Assembly (NCBI GenBank): GCA_031002005.1
Contig: JARYHS010013631.1
Location: forward strand, 62,679,832-62,743,831
Direction: 5' to 3'
Length of the DNA: 64,000 bases
Source: Vandiemenella viatica
Taxonomy: Eukaryota > Arthropoda > Insecta > Orthoptera > Morabidae
The translations under genes and the position numbers were made by a program. Shown here one piece after another: positions 44,755 through 55,989 of the stretch. Within the stretch, counting starts at the first letter, position 1, and the number at the start of each line of letters is the position of its first letter. The notes beneath the pieces are model-generated. The model ran no database searches. It was not told where the DNA came from and saw only the letters and a list, made by a program, of their open reading frames with translations.

Positions 44755-44950
44755 TCTTTTTAATGGATCCCCGGGCTAACCCACGGCATCGCTGGGTGCT
44801 ATGGGGATCAGGGAGTCTCTCTGCTCTAAAGTGAGGGGAGTGGGAAAAGGAAAGGGAAGTAGTTCGGTCATTTGCTTTAAAGGAACCATGCCGGCATTCG
44901 CCTGGGATGATTTGGGGAAACCCTCGTAAAACCTAAATCAGGATGGTTTA
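44755..44950 (-). mobile_element. SINE-like repeat related to family I body
   Basis: GGAACCATGCCGGCATTCGC, TGGGATGATTTGGGGAAACC and CTAAATCAGGATGG correspond to the family I body, while the tail (GGGGATCAGGGAGTCTCTCT) differs. The tRNA-like head is missing. It starts with a T-run (44738-44760). Confidence 0.6.
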
Positions 44951-45224
44951 TTCACCCGGCGCAAGTGCAACCGCGACCACCGACCACAAGGCAGCCCAAA
45001 GCGCAGGGGTCAACACGACCAAAATAGAGGAGCTTCACTCTAAAAACACAGGGGTCAGCTTAACCGACATGGAAGAGCCTCATCCCCACTATCAACTGCT
45101 CGTAAGTCGCTTAGGACTAATTTATATTTCAATCGCTGTAAACATACGAAAAGGCTTGTGCCATACAATAATAAATTGATGGATTCCATTTTGCGGAACA
45201 TTTATAACAACGGGTGCTTTGTTT

Positions 45225-45425
45225 GTCAAGGAGGCGGGCTGCTGGAGGGTTTCGGGTACCCTCTTCAGCCAACTTAAGCTAAGAGAAGGGGATGGAAATC
45301 GGCCGTGGCCTTTGAAACGAACCATCCCTACTTTCTCCTGAGGTGACTACGGAAAACCGCATTCAGGATGGCAGGATGGGATTTGAACTCTGTCTTCCCG
45401 AATGCGATACCGTCTTCCACCGGGA
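45225..45425 (-). mobile_element. SINE-like repeat related to family I
   Basis: GATGGAAATCGGCCGTGGCC, GAACCATCCCTACTTTCTCC, GACTACGGAAAACCGCATTC and a head with GATTTGAACTCTGTC (B box position) and CCCGAATGCGATACCG. Diverged, no TSD recognised. Confidence 0.6.
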
Positions 45426-46401
45426 TTTTTTTTTTTATTATTTTATTTTTTATTTTTTATTTTTTTTTACGAAATTTCATTCCTTCTCCCAGGTATAGTC
45501 TGGGAGCCGCGGATATGTCTCAGTTAATCTTCGCTCAGCTTTACCACACAACAGCGTCATGCGTGGATAGACTGTTAAAAATTTAAAAATTTTAGACTCT
45601 GTATCGTTGGGAACTATACTACTAATCTGTATAAAAAGTATTCTGTCCCTTCTGTTCGTTTTAATTTCAGATTTCTTATGCGACCTACGTTAAGAATAAA
45701 TTATAACTTTTTGATAATATCTTTCAATGTCTTCAAAAATGAGAAAATACATTATATATATATATATATATATATGAAAAAATATATATGATAAAATATT
45801 ATTTTTGCCCATGCAAATTACATCTCATGAACATTATACCCCTTCATGTTCAAATAACGTCAATTTCTCTTTCTAATGTTTGCTCATTCGCTGCTAGTGA
45901 TGATTCATTTATTTGTTTCCGTTTAACGATTCACAATGCATACTTCAGAGATTAAACTATAATTTATGCAATGATTCTACAAGATTTTTTTCAATATACA
46001 TCATTAATACTACAGTTCTTTCCTACATTTATATAAAAATCGCTAGATACCAACTCTTAGCCCCTACCATAAAACAATATCGTCGTCTCAATCCATAGAT
46101 GCTCTTCTTATGGTCGGGGCGGCCAAAGATTACCTTGTTAATCCGCTTCCTACAGATCTTGCATAGATTAACACACAGTCAGTTATTTTATTTTTCGACA
46201 AATTGGAAATTTTGTTAAATCTGTGTTATAAAGCAAACGGAAATTTAATAAAAAACATTTTTTATAATACATATTTTTCATCACTCTGTGTATGCAATGG
46301 GATATAAAGTAATACCCGTGTTTTTTTTAATTAAAAAAAATTGGAGTGTTAAAAAGAATGTCAGGTAGTTCAATACTCAGTGAGTTACTTACCTTAGGTT
46401 T
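45426..46401. other. AT-rich DNA, microsatellites, no gene seen
   Basis: T/A low complexity at 45427-45470 and a TA microsatellite at 45752-45775. No coding signal. Confidence 0.45.
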
Positions 46402-46641
46402 ACCGAGCGTGGTGGTGTAACGGCTAGCGTTCTGGCCTCGCATTCTGGAGGACGGCGGTTCGAATCCCCGTCCGGGCATTCAGATTTGGGTTTTCCATGA
46501 TTTCCCAAATCACTCCAGGCAAATGCCGGGTTGCTTCCTTCAAAAGGCCATGGCCGAATTCCTTCCCATTCCTTGCCCCCCGTCCTTTCCCGTCTCTAAA
46601 GACCTCGCTGTTAGAGAGACGTGAAGCAGATAAAAAAGGGA
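46402..46641 (+). mobile_element. SINE family I (subfamily B), complete
   Basis: Head ACCGAGCGTGGTGGTGTAAC with GGCTAGCGTTCTGGCC (A box area) and the B box GGTTCGAATCCCC, conserved body, tail CGTCTC ... GAGACG hairpin followed by GAAGCAGATAAAAAAGGG. Little diverged from the other subfamily B copies. Confidence 0.9.
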
Positions 46642-47065
46642 AAAACTCCGGTTTGGATTAACGCGGAAAGATCGTACAGTCGATTCACACTGATGCTTAA
46701 GTTCCCAGACAAGCACTTTCCCCAACCTGTTCCAATCAACCAGCTGTGCCGATAAATCGGGTTGAGAAAGAGATTTCAATTACCGATCTGAGAAGGGTCC
46801 CACTCGAACAGAATTTCGGAAAGAACGTTTTACGATGGAACAATAATGTTGCCCTGGGTGGAGAAATGCAATTGACGCCGTGGTGCGGGTTAGCAGCGTT
46901 TCCAGGGGACGAGAATTTCGGCGAGTGGGTTCAGCATCGTGGCACACGCGTCGTGATTGGTTGCAGCTGTTTCCGCCGGCCATAGTGGAGGAAGACCGCC
47001 TCAAACTCTCCGCAAGCAGCTGGGTCTCAAGCAAACAGAAATCACACGCTAAAGTAAGCGTTATT
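46642..47065. other. Unique DNA, no gene seen
   Basis: GC-richer than its surroundings at 46850-47030, with ORFs on both strands (46780-47106 minus, 46746-46985 plus) and no recognisable domain. Confidence 0.35.
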
Positions 47066-47073
47066 ATATAAAC

Positions 47074-47330
47074 CAGTGATACCCAGTCAGTGGTAGGAGT
47101 ACCCACAGTGGGACGTTAGGTTGATAAGGTAAACATTAAGATAATTGAAAAATAAACAATTATGAATCGACAAAATATTTTTTAAGACGGTCCAACTGTG
47201 TGTGTGTGAATTATATTATACTGTAATAAATCCAGAAAAAATGTTTTCGTTGTTTATTTATCATTTTAGCTTTTAGGGGTAGGCGAGATGTAAAGCTGTT
47301 CCTTGAAGAGGTACTCTGGAAAACCTACTG
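47074..47330. mobile_element. hAT-type MITE, 257 bp, TSD ATATAAAC
   Basis: Begins CAGTGATACCCAGTCAGTGG and ends CTACTG. Perfect octamers ATATAAAC lie at 47066-47073 and 47331-47338. The CAGTG start and 8-bp TSD fit hAT. The right half matches the minus strand of 33395-33590. The inverted ends agree only over CAGT, so one end has diverged or been replaced. Confidence 0.82.
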
Positions 47331-47338
47331 ATATAAAC

Positions 47339-47869
47339 AGATGAGTGGACAAGCAATGTAAGCGATTTTATATTCATATGCAGAAAAGTCTTTGAGAATA
47401 TAGTTTTATAACCATCTTAAAATTCTGGTATAACAGAAACTAACTACTTACTTTATAGCAAGCAAGAGTTTTGTATGACATGCTTGTCCAAAAATATTTA
47501 TTTTTCTTTTTTAAAAAAGCTTTTAAGAGTAGCGTCGGTTAGACTGTAATTAAAATAATCTAGGATGAAAAAGTATGATTTTTTCCTTATATTCATTCTA
47601 TAAATCTGATTAATTCAGAAGTTCAAATAGTTTAGTTCTATAAAGTAAAGTAACCAATGTGAATTGTGATCCGGAACCGAGTAACGTGATTTTATTTACA
47701 AACTGCGTGATTGGCTATTTAATGAGTTGTTTATTTATTTATCAACGTTTTCGTACATGTCATGTATTGTCAAATATTTTAGAATTTAAAGACTGCTAAT
47801 TTCAAAATTTGTTGATGATTAATGATTCAGTTTATACACTTTCTATTTATCTTTCGCAAATAAATTCGG
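47339..47869. other. AT-rich unique DNA, no gene seen
   Basis: No ORF or repeat recognised. Confidence 0.35.
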
Positions 47870-48315
47870 ATTCGCTGGTTTGCTTTGGAATTCCACGCGA
47901 TGATGGCTGGGGCTAGGATTTCGTTTGGCGTGGTTTACCGAAATCTTTTTTTTTAATTACTAATTGCTAATTAACAGCGAGGTCTTTAGAGACGGGAAAG
48001 GATGGGGGGGGCAAGGAATGGGAAGGAATTCGGCCATGGCCTTTTGAAGGAAGCATCCCGGCATTTGCCTGGAGTGATTTGGGAAACCATGGAAAACCCA
48101 AATCGGGATTCCCGGACGGGGATTCGAACCGCCATCCTCCCGAATGCGAGGCCAGAAAGCTATCCGTTACACCACCACCCTCGGTTTACCGAAATCATTC
48201 CAGGCTCATACGCCAATGATTCCTTCAAGAGAGTATCTAAGAATTCCTTCCCATTCCTTGCCTATTGTCCTCTCTCTGCTCTATTTACCTTACCATCAAC
48301 GAGACGTAAAACTGA
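47870..48315 (+). mobile_element. Old SINE family I copy, split by a younger SINE
   Basis: The left piece ends GGATTTCGTTTGGCGTGG then TTTACCGAAATC (to 47945) and the right piece resumes with ATTCCAGGCTCATACGCC, AAGAATTCCTTCCCATTCC and a tail with AACGAGACGTAAAACTGAAA. Joined across the insert, these match the SINE body in order. Confidence 0.7.
47946..48182 (-). mobile_element. Young SINE family I (subfamily B) nested in another SINE, 14-bp TSD
   Basis: T-run (A tail), body and head in reverse, B box GGGGATTCGAACCG. Flanked by perfect 14-bp copies of GGTTTACCGAAATC at 47932-47945 and 48183-48196. The tail after GACCTCGCTGTTAA differs from other subfamily B copies: the second arm of the hairpin is replaced by TTAGCAATTAGTAATT. 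Confidence 0.92.
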
Positions 48316-49644
48316 AAGAAATGATGGCGTTCATCTATAGACACCTGTTTGAGCCATATTTGAACTTCGTCCTTCATGTGGGATCATCACTGAATCATTT
48401 GAAATGGTGACCAGTTACAGTGACGTCGGTATGGACACGTTCAACCAATGCGAAGGCTGATAAATGGGTGTCGCGTACTACCAGCCTTTGATATGAAGAA
48501 ACTCCAAAACCCGTTCCGTCATGCGTGGATACCTTATTCTTCTCAACTACTTTGTTGTGACAATGCATTATGAACTAGCAAAAGTTATAGGTGACCATTG
48601 GAGTGGAGATTGATATACCATTCCTCTACTTTGTTTTCCTGTTGGTCCATGTGCATACAGTGACTGGTTAGATTCCCTAGAGCGCAAGTAACAATAATCA
48701 TCGCCACAGTCGCCAGAAATTGCCCAAATCGCTGGCAGTAGTAACACTGATTCATTGTTTCACGTGGTATTCCTGGTACGTTGGCGTGTATTCGATGAAT
48801 TGTTAGCCTCTGGTACTTTAAAAATAAACTCCACATTAGCTTCTTTCGTTGAAGTTTCTACACAGTTATTTACAATCTTCTTATTGGATAGTATAAAACA
48901 TTAAACTGACAACCACCGTAGCTGGTTAATATAAAATAATGTTTCCCTGGCAGTCGAATGAATCAGGTAATTTAGGAACACCTGCTTACATTACCCAGGA
49001 AAACTCTGAGCATTGTTGTATATCCCCTTCTCCCTTCTCTACATTTCTTCAAGTATGTTCAAAACTGCTGGTAAAAGTTCTTTCTTCGGAGAGACGGCGT
49101 AAGGAAGTACCGTGCCTGCTGATTATTTTCTGGATTGTTTACCATTACGTTACCGCCCGTTGGAGGTTATTCTTGGTGTCTATCGGATATATTTAACACA
49201 ATATAAGAGTTAATATAGGAACAATTTGCAGAACAGTATACCAGCAAAGTGTCAGTGCGTTGAATCTCGTGATGTGCCGGTTATTACAGCTCCCATTACT
49301 TGCAGTGAGAGCTGAACCGTAGCCTAGTTTATAGTTCACGCTCATCAGCCGAATGGGGATCCTTCCGTGTGACGAGGCTAAAGCGAGTCTCCTGCTGAAT
49401 TTAGGTAATTAACAGCAAGCTATTATCAGCTCTAACCGTAGCTACAGATATGAATGCACTCCTCCACTAATTACATGCCAGGCTGCTTGGCTACAGCAAG
49501 GAGGTACTTTACCGAATTGAAAAGATACTGTCATAACTTTTAATCTGACTCTATTTTTTACCTAAGCAGTAGCTAAAAGAAAGTTGTTGCAGACGTGGGA
49601 ACGCATTTCCAGTGCGATTTTCCTTCGGGTGGGGCGTTATAACG
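48316..49644. other. Unique DNA, no gene seen
   Basis: ORFs at 48585-48836 (minus) and 48939-49196 (plus) carry no recognised domain. Confidence 0.35.
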
Positions 49645-49655
49645 CAGATGGTAGA

Positions 49656-49885
49656 TTTTTTACGCCTCGTCGACGTCGAGGTCATTAGAGGCGGGATGGG
49701 AATGGGGATAAGGAACGGGTAGGAAGTCGGCCATGGCCTTTTTGAAGGAAGCATCCCGGCATTCACCTGGAGTGATTTGGGGAACCATGGAAAACCCAAA
49801 TCTGGATGCCCGGACGGGGATTCGAACTGCCGTCCTCGCGAATGCGAGGTCAGCGTGCTAATTGCTAATTCACCACGCTTGGTGT
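49656..49885 (-). mobile_element. SINE family I (subfamily A), 11-bp TSD
   Basis: Complete reverse copy with tail hairpin CGCCTC/GAGGCG on the element strand and B box GGGATTCGAACTG. Flanked by perfect copies of CAGATGGTAGA at 49645-49655 and 49886-49896. Recent enough to keep an intact TSD, so subfamily A was active in the not distant past. Confidence 0.92.
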
Positions 49886-50018
49886 CAGATGGTAGAGCCA
49901 ATATATGCGGTCGGAATTACCAGGGTTCCATCCTTGACATATCCCCGGATTTTTCTTCTGGAACAACTTCCAGGCGTATATAGTCTGCTGTAAAATAAGT
50001 ACTGGAGAAGATATGTTT

Positions 50019-50032
50019 GGGGGGGGGGGGGG
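50019..50032 (+). repeat. G-run
   Basis: Fourteen consecutive G, preceded by TATGTTT. Homopolymer, prone to length change and sequencing error. Confidence 0.8.
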
Positions 50033-50149
50033 CTAAAAAATAGTTGCAGCATGACGTAAAAAAAATATCACATTTTTTCCAGTGCCGAAAGTGAATGGGA
50101 ATAAGAAACTCTGCCTACGAAAATCACAAATGTCATCGCTCATTTTTCT

Positions 50150-50330
50150 TTTTTTCCTCATGGCTATACACTTCGTCGACTCCAAGCTCATTAGAAGCGG
50201 CAGAGGACTGGGGTAAAGAACGCGAAAACAATTGAAAATGATATTTTTAAGAAATAATTTGCCAGGAGGGATTTCGGCAAAACATGGATAAATCGAATCT
50301 GCATGACCGGACGTGTATTTTAAGCCATGT
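50150..50330 (-). mobile_element. SINE family I, strongly diverged
   Basis: TGGCTATACACTTCGTCGAC start, AGGACTGGGGTAAAGAACG, ATTTCGGCAAAACATGGATA and GCATGACCGGACGTG. The tail stem is CGCTTC/GAAGTG, which still pairs (one G.U) despite changes on both sides. Confidence 0.65.
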
Positions 50331-51044
50331 TTGTTTCGAAATGCTGGACCTGATCGTCAAAACTTTTATTTTCTGCATGGCTCTGATGAATTTAATTAGA
50401 ATAAATGTTAGCCATGCATAGATGTGATGACATTATAATGGGAATGCCTCAGTTAGAGCGACAAATTGGTTTCCAAGAAATGATATTAAAAATAATATTT
50501 TTAGTTGACTCCACTACTTGTGGAGCTATTCATCCTATAAAGTACGGTAGATTCTTACTTTCAGACTTCTTCTACAAATATGCTATACTGGCCAAGTCCG
50601 CACTTCAGCAATTCTAAATCCAATGTTTTCAAATTCGGCGAAAAAATAAACTATTGATTCAAACTTCAAATGAAGATATGTATATATAGTCTATAAGTGC
50701 ATTGTAAATTACTCAACAATAACTGAACTCTGACCGTGCTGAATATTGGAAGCGTCATTTACTTTCTGTCCGAATTCCATTAGTGTTGAACACTGTGGTA
50801 GCTTTCAACTTTCGAGTTTTCCGGTTTACGAGGAAGCCCGGCAAGTTAAAAACGGCCAATTACACTGCTCTAGCCACCGAATGCTGTGGAGACCCCTCAA
50901 TACTTCCTATCCACTAACGACAAGTTACAGTGATAATAATAAAAATTCCGTGTGGTCGTAATGACCTGGTATCAGGGATTCAATTTGTTGCGCATTCCAC
51001 CACCAGTCGTAGCCGGCTAACCTAATCCGATAGAGCTACCAAGT
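50331..51044. other. Unique DNA; possible tRNA-like segment near 50970-51040
   Basis: The minus strand of 50970-51040 reads GGTAGCTCTATCGGATTAGG then AAATTGAATCCC, reminiscent of A and B boxes and possibly another SINE head. Otherwise nothing is recognised. Confidence 0.35.
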
Positions 51045-51220
51045 ACAGGAGACCTACAGTTTAACGTGGAATCCGAACCACGGTACTGTTCTGGCGTCCT
51101 TCACTGTGTCAGAAGCGAAGGTCGGGTTAAGAACCTATGAAAATAAACGCCGAGACATGGATTCGAACTGGGGCATTTCGAGCTCCAGTCAGACGCCTTA
51201 ACCTCTGAGCCGCTATACCA
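51045..51220 (-). mobile_element. tRNA-derived SINE, family II, copy 2
   Basis: On the minus strand the head GTGGTATAGCGGCTCAGAGG with TTAAGGCGTCTGACTGG and the B box CCCAGTTCGAATCCATG looks like a tRNA-Leu/Ser-type gene. The 3' part ends GGATTCCACGTTAAACTGTA followed by GGTCTCCTG. The tail is shared with 41690-41850. Confidence 0.7.
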
Positions 51221-51524
51221 CTCAATTGTATTAATGATTTAATAACAATAAAATAATCACTAAACGTATCGGAAATCGATCAGAAAGTATTTCAGTCTAT
51301 AATTGAGATTGAAGACGCTTGGTATCAGTAATGTAATTTTATTTTATTTTGCATATGATGCTGTATGACATTTTCAACATTCAACAACAATGTATTCAAT
51401 GAACTATTTTGTTTCAAATTAAACACAAATATATGCACATAATATAGCCTACACATAGCTGAGTGGACAATGCCCGCAGCCGGCCACTGAGACAGGATCT
51501 CCAGTCACAACCACTACAACGTGA
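51221..51524. other. AT-rich DNA, no gene seen
   Basis: No feature recognised up to the LINE fragment. Confidence 0.35.
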
Positions 51525-51745
51525 CGTCGAGGCGCTCCAACCAAGCCACGGCCTCCGGCGTGGCCAAATTTAAGTCTTCCAGAGTACCAGGAGAGACACG
51601 GAGTGGGCAGTCCTGCACAATGTGCGACCCAGTTTGTAAAACCTCACCGCAGTCACAGACACGGAGAATCTGCCCAGCCCCAGGGTTGAAGAAGTTCTAA
51701 AGTGCTAAATGGGTGACAGCTATTAGATGCCACCGTACTGCCCTT
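51525..51745 (-). pseudogene. LINE pol C-terminal zinc-knuckle fragment
   Basis: The minus strand reads PGAGQILRVCDCGEVLQTGS then HIVQDCPLRVSPGTLEDLNL and ends AWLERLDVTL before a stop. The CxCG(x)8HxxxxC pattern is the C-terminal motif of jockey-like LINE pol. The same motif and ending (AWLQQLDIDL) occur at 61385-61560, so both derive from one LINE lineage. Truncated just upstream. Confidence 0.72.
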
Positions 51746-51879
51746 CTGGGCCTCATGGCAATGACATTTATTACAAACATAACAGTCCTTCTAGGGACTC
51801 AGACTTTCATACAAGTAATGTAATGAACAAATGTTACAGAATATTGACAGTAAAATAGCATAAATTACACTAAAAACCA

Positions 51880-51985
51880 ATTTTTTTTTGTAATGGTTTT
51901 ACATCTCATCGACGTCGAAGTAATTGGAGGTGGAGTGGGCAAAGAATGGGACGGAATTCGGTCATCGTCTTTTGACAATGAATTT
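51880..51985 (-). mobile_element. SINE family I, tail fragment
   Basis: T-run, GGTTTTACATCTCATCGACG, TCGAAGTAATTGGAGGTGGA and GGGACGGAATTCGGTCAT, then the match ends. A different, unassigned segment follows (GAGCGGGGAGGTACAACAGG to about 52080). Confidence 0.65.
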
Positions 51986-53145
51986 AGGGAGCGGGGAGGT
52001 ACAACAGGATCAGGTTAGAGTCCTGGATCCCGTCTTCCAGCTCTCCTGATCGCGGTTTTCCGCAGTCACCTAGGCAAAGTATTCATTTCACAAATAAAAA
52101 TACACGTGTCATAGAAAACATAAGTCACACGAATCGCAGACAGATGGCAACACATAAGCTCCCGCATGCCTCCAGGAACTAATAATCTCTGGTTCTAACC
52201 ATCCAGTGGAAACATTGGACAAATTCTTAATTACAAGCTACGATGATAATCACAGCTTTGGGTGATCCGATAGTTTCCTTTCGATAATAACGATTAGTCA
52301 TGTTATGCTGGACATAACCACAGAAAATAATATTTATGTAAGAGAATTTGTATTATTTGTTACCATTTGAGGAAATTGTGTTTCCTTCTGAGGGCTTAAT
52401 TTGAGGTGAAGTAAAATATACAAACATAATTGGCACTTTTATGTGAGTTTGGTGACTGAGTTTAATGCTGTCTATAATATCGGCTAACTATAAACAAATT
52501 CAAACACTAGAACTCGGAGCACAAAAAATATTAAACCATAAGTTTTATCATCTATTTCTGAATGATGTTAACTGCATCTATGAATTAAACACTGATCTGT
52601 TTGTGAAAAGTGTAGGCCTAGTAGAAATCCGTGACCGTTCCGGCATTCGCTTGGAAGGTACAGGTTTCCGCGTAACTGCGAATTAGAATGACTGACTTCA
52701 AAGAGAATGGAGCTTCTTCACCGCGAAGTTGATTGAAAATTTTGCATTATACAAATTATTCATATAATTCTGTTTTATTAATTTAGCATCATAATACGAG
52801 GAACATTCTTATACACATTATAATTTATTATTTGCTAGCTGGTGCTCACGAATTTGTACGTGTTTGTCAAGAATTTGGAAGTTTTTATGTTTTTGCATGG
52901 AACAGTAAACATTACCACGGTAAAAAGTAGATAGCATACGTTAATTCCTGCCAAATCAGAAACCCACCAGTGACAGTCGCGTCAAAATTACACTAAACAT
53001 GTTGCCTATAAATTATTCATACTTGTCAATAGCTGAAAAATTGTGTATTCTAGAAAATTATTCAAAAACATTCCAGAACATTTTAGTACATTGAAGAACT
53101 TTCTAGTACATTCTAAATGATTCCAAATATTTTTAGAACACTTCG
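51986..53145. other. Unique DNA; TTC/GAA-rich stretch at 53045-53145
   Basis: ORF 52465-52686 has no recognised domain. The TTC..GAA motifs near 53049-53145 (TTCTAGAA, TTCCAGAACATTTTAG) resemble heat-shock-element spacing, but chance in AT-rich DNA is possible. Confidence 0.35.
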
Positions 53146-53497
53146 ATCGAAATATGAAAATGCCCTAGGTCGACCATTTTCTACCTCCGTATCTCTCGCT
53201 TCCCCACAACTACCAAAGTGGACGATAGGAGACCCGACGCTGCTACTACACACAAACACCAGTAGTCAGCATTAGGTAGTTCTGGCTGCAAAGTGAAATA
53301 TAGGGACACACATGTCATTGGGCGAAATATGTAAATGCCTCAAGTCGACCACTTTCAAACACCATATCGCCCATGCCCTACAGCTACCGACATGCAAACA
53401 CCATAGTGCACGATTGGAGACCTGAGGCTAGAAACACCAGTGATCTGCGCTAGCTAGTTGTGGCTGCAAAGTGAAATATAGGAACACACACGTCTAT
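53146..53497 (+). repeat. Tandem duplication, period about 175-178 bp
   Basis: Two consecutive units share CGAAATATG(A/T)AAATGCC, GTCGACCA, CACCAGT and GGCTGCAAAGTGAAATATAG followed by GGA(A)CACACA. Unit 1 begins near 53150 and unit 2 near 53325. Perhaps a short remnant of satellite DNA. No coding. Confidence 0.75.
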
Positions 53498-55398
53498 TAT
53501 ACTCGTAACATTTGAAAATTTACATAAAAACGGTGATTACGTCTTTCTTTAACAAAGTCTCCGTCCAACCAAGGATTTCTCAACAGAATCGAGAGATGGC
53601 AAACGAGGTATCGGTGGTAAAAGAAGCGTTTTAAGGACATGAATATGAACAAGACTGGGATTCTAATATTCTCCCAGAACCTTGGATTACTAGCTCCTGT
53701 TGTTAGAAGGAAAATTGTTTATGATCATTTCAAGTATTTTAAAAGCAAATGTCGTCAAGCTAAGAAAGAGAGACGAATTAGGACAAAACTTCGTAAAGAA
53801 CATGGACGAAGAACATGTCCACAAGGAAAATGAATCAAAAACTTAGATGGCTGACTTTTTTTTTTATTTACCCTTCATTTATACAGCCTAATATCTTAGT
53901 GACTAAATTAGGCCCTAGGTATTAATTTTTACATTGTTGATTACATAATGTTTTGAGATTTGTGATTGAGTAAAATGAGTGAAGTTAAATTGAATTCGTC
54001 GCAGCCTTGACAATATGTGAAGATGATTCAGGTTAGTGCTGTTAGAATTTAGGCTGTTGTATGTCGGCTGCAGATTGTGCCGTTTATTAAAAGAGACAAT
54101 TTCTACGAAAACTTAGTAAAGCGATACCAGTAGAATGGGTCTAAGGTCTTTTTTCTCTCTCTTCCCTCAAAGTTGAATTCTTAGAGACACAGTTAATGTT
54201 CATCGAGATTTGTGATGCATTTGAATATTGCTGAAGATTGTAAACAAAGCTGGTTGTACAGATAAAATTATTTACTTATAGGAATGAAGACTAGAAGTAA
54301 ACGAAGAGATTTATTGCAACAATACTGAAATTTTTCAACCGGCATCTTGCTTATCCGATGAGCTAGATTCAGCGACGAGGATACCATTAAATTCCATGCG
54401 CGTTCCTTCGGACCTCAAGGCAATGGATTTTTTTTTTTTAATGCATCAAAGATGAGATTTTAGAGGTGAAACTAGCAGCATTCGCTTATTTGAAAGATGA
54501 ATTTCAAAGGCAAAGTTTATTAGCTTGCTATTAGATAATTCATAACGCGTGTGTGCGAAACCTTTCACGAGTAATTTCCTGCTTTAATACAGTAAACAAT
54601 GTGAATATTTTAGAACATAGGTGGGGGGAAGCATTGTTTCAATTCATTTCTTTCAAAATATTTTTTCATTTAAATATTAAAATCCATGTTAACAAACATT
54701 GCATGAATTATCATTCGATGTAACAGTACGTTTTTGTTGGCAGACCACGTATATTTAGATAAACTTAAGTTTCATGATATGGAATATCTTACTGAATAGC
54801 AACTTTCTTCATACGACTGCAAGATCACATTCATCGTGGAAATTGTTCAGCGTCGATGACAAATTTATTTCGCAGACGACGTCTTTTCGGGCCAACAATA
54901 CCAACCACCTTACAGCCAGCACAATATAAAGGAACTTTTCTTATTCGTTTTATAATTCATCTCCCAACAGAAGCTCTCCCATGAATCATCACACCACAAT
55001 AATAGGTTTTTTGTTTATCCGCTGACGATTCGTAACTTTATGTCGCAATCAGTGAGTGCTATGACGCATTTACAGGTAGGTGGCGTCTTTAATTTCGATC
55101 AGCACTCTCCTGTTTACTTTATGCGCTATATAGAAAACACAAGAGAAACACATTGCTCTACTAAAAACGTCCACGCCCAAGGTTGCAGTTAAATCATCCC
55201 CCCCCCCCCTCCTCCTCCGGGACTTTGGCCTTGGCGCTTCGCAGCTGGGCTTGGCCTTTCATCTTCTCTGCATGTCAATATCCATGTAACCTCATTTCCT
55301 TGCACCTGCTCACTGCAGACGTCAGCATATTCAGAATTCTGCTTCTGAGAACTCACGTTGTGACTAGATGGCATGGGCATAATATAAGCATGTGGAAG
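53498..55398. other. AT-rich unique DNA, no gene seen
   Basis: The ORF at 53639-53833 (64 codons, basic C-terminus) has no recognised domain. C-rich run at 55199-55208. Confidence 0.35.
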
Positions 55399-55648
55399 TT
55401 TTTTTTTTTTTTTTTACCTATGGCTTTACGCCTCGTCGACGTCGAGGTCATTAAAGGCGGGAAACGACTGGGGACAAGGAACGGGAAGGAATTCGGCCAA
55501 GGCCTTTCGAAGGAATCATCCCGGAATTCGCCTGGAGTGATTTGGGGAAACCTTGGAAACCCAAATATGGCTTGCCGGACGGGAATTCGAACCCACGTCC
55601 ACCCGAATGCGAGGCCAGAGCGTTAACCGCTCACCCAACACACTCGGT
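55399..55648 (-). mobile_element. SINE family I (subfamily A), complete
   Basis: T-run 55399-55415, tail, body GGAAGGAATTCGGCCAAGGC and head with the B box GGGAATTCGAACCC, ending in CACCCAACACACTCGGT. Good match to the copy at 32650. Confidence 0.88.
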
Positions 55649-55989
55649 CATGCTGTGTTGTTGTAGTGTGTATGATAAACTGTTCATCGGGCAACAGTTG
55701 GCACTGAACAGGTCTATTGGTGTGCCCTCTGTGTTGACCGTGTAAGTCAGTCGCTGAATGGCCTTCGAAGTAGACGTCAAGAAGGTCGCCGGTTCGAGGG
55801 CATGGGTGTGTAAGTGTTGTGGGTCTGTGTGAATGTCCTGCCCGTCCTGTGGTGTCCATACTTAGAAGCTGCAATATATACACTGAATGACTAATTTACT
55901 GGAAGCTACGATAATCACACTGAGCTGGCTGAATGGCCTCAGTTGTCATTTAAAAAAAATAGTTGATGGCAATGTAAACCTTCATGTGA
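55649..55989. other. Unique DNA, no gene seen
   Basis: ORF 55623-55883 (minus) overlaps the SINE head and is not supported. Confidence 0.35.

Noticed and set aside
53049..53145. Heat-shock promoter
   Set aside because: TTC/GAA motifs are suggestive but there is no gene or TATA-type promoter arrangement downstream, and AT-rich DNA yields such motifs by chance.
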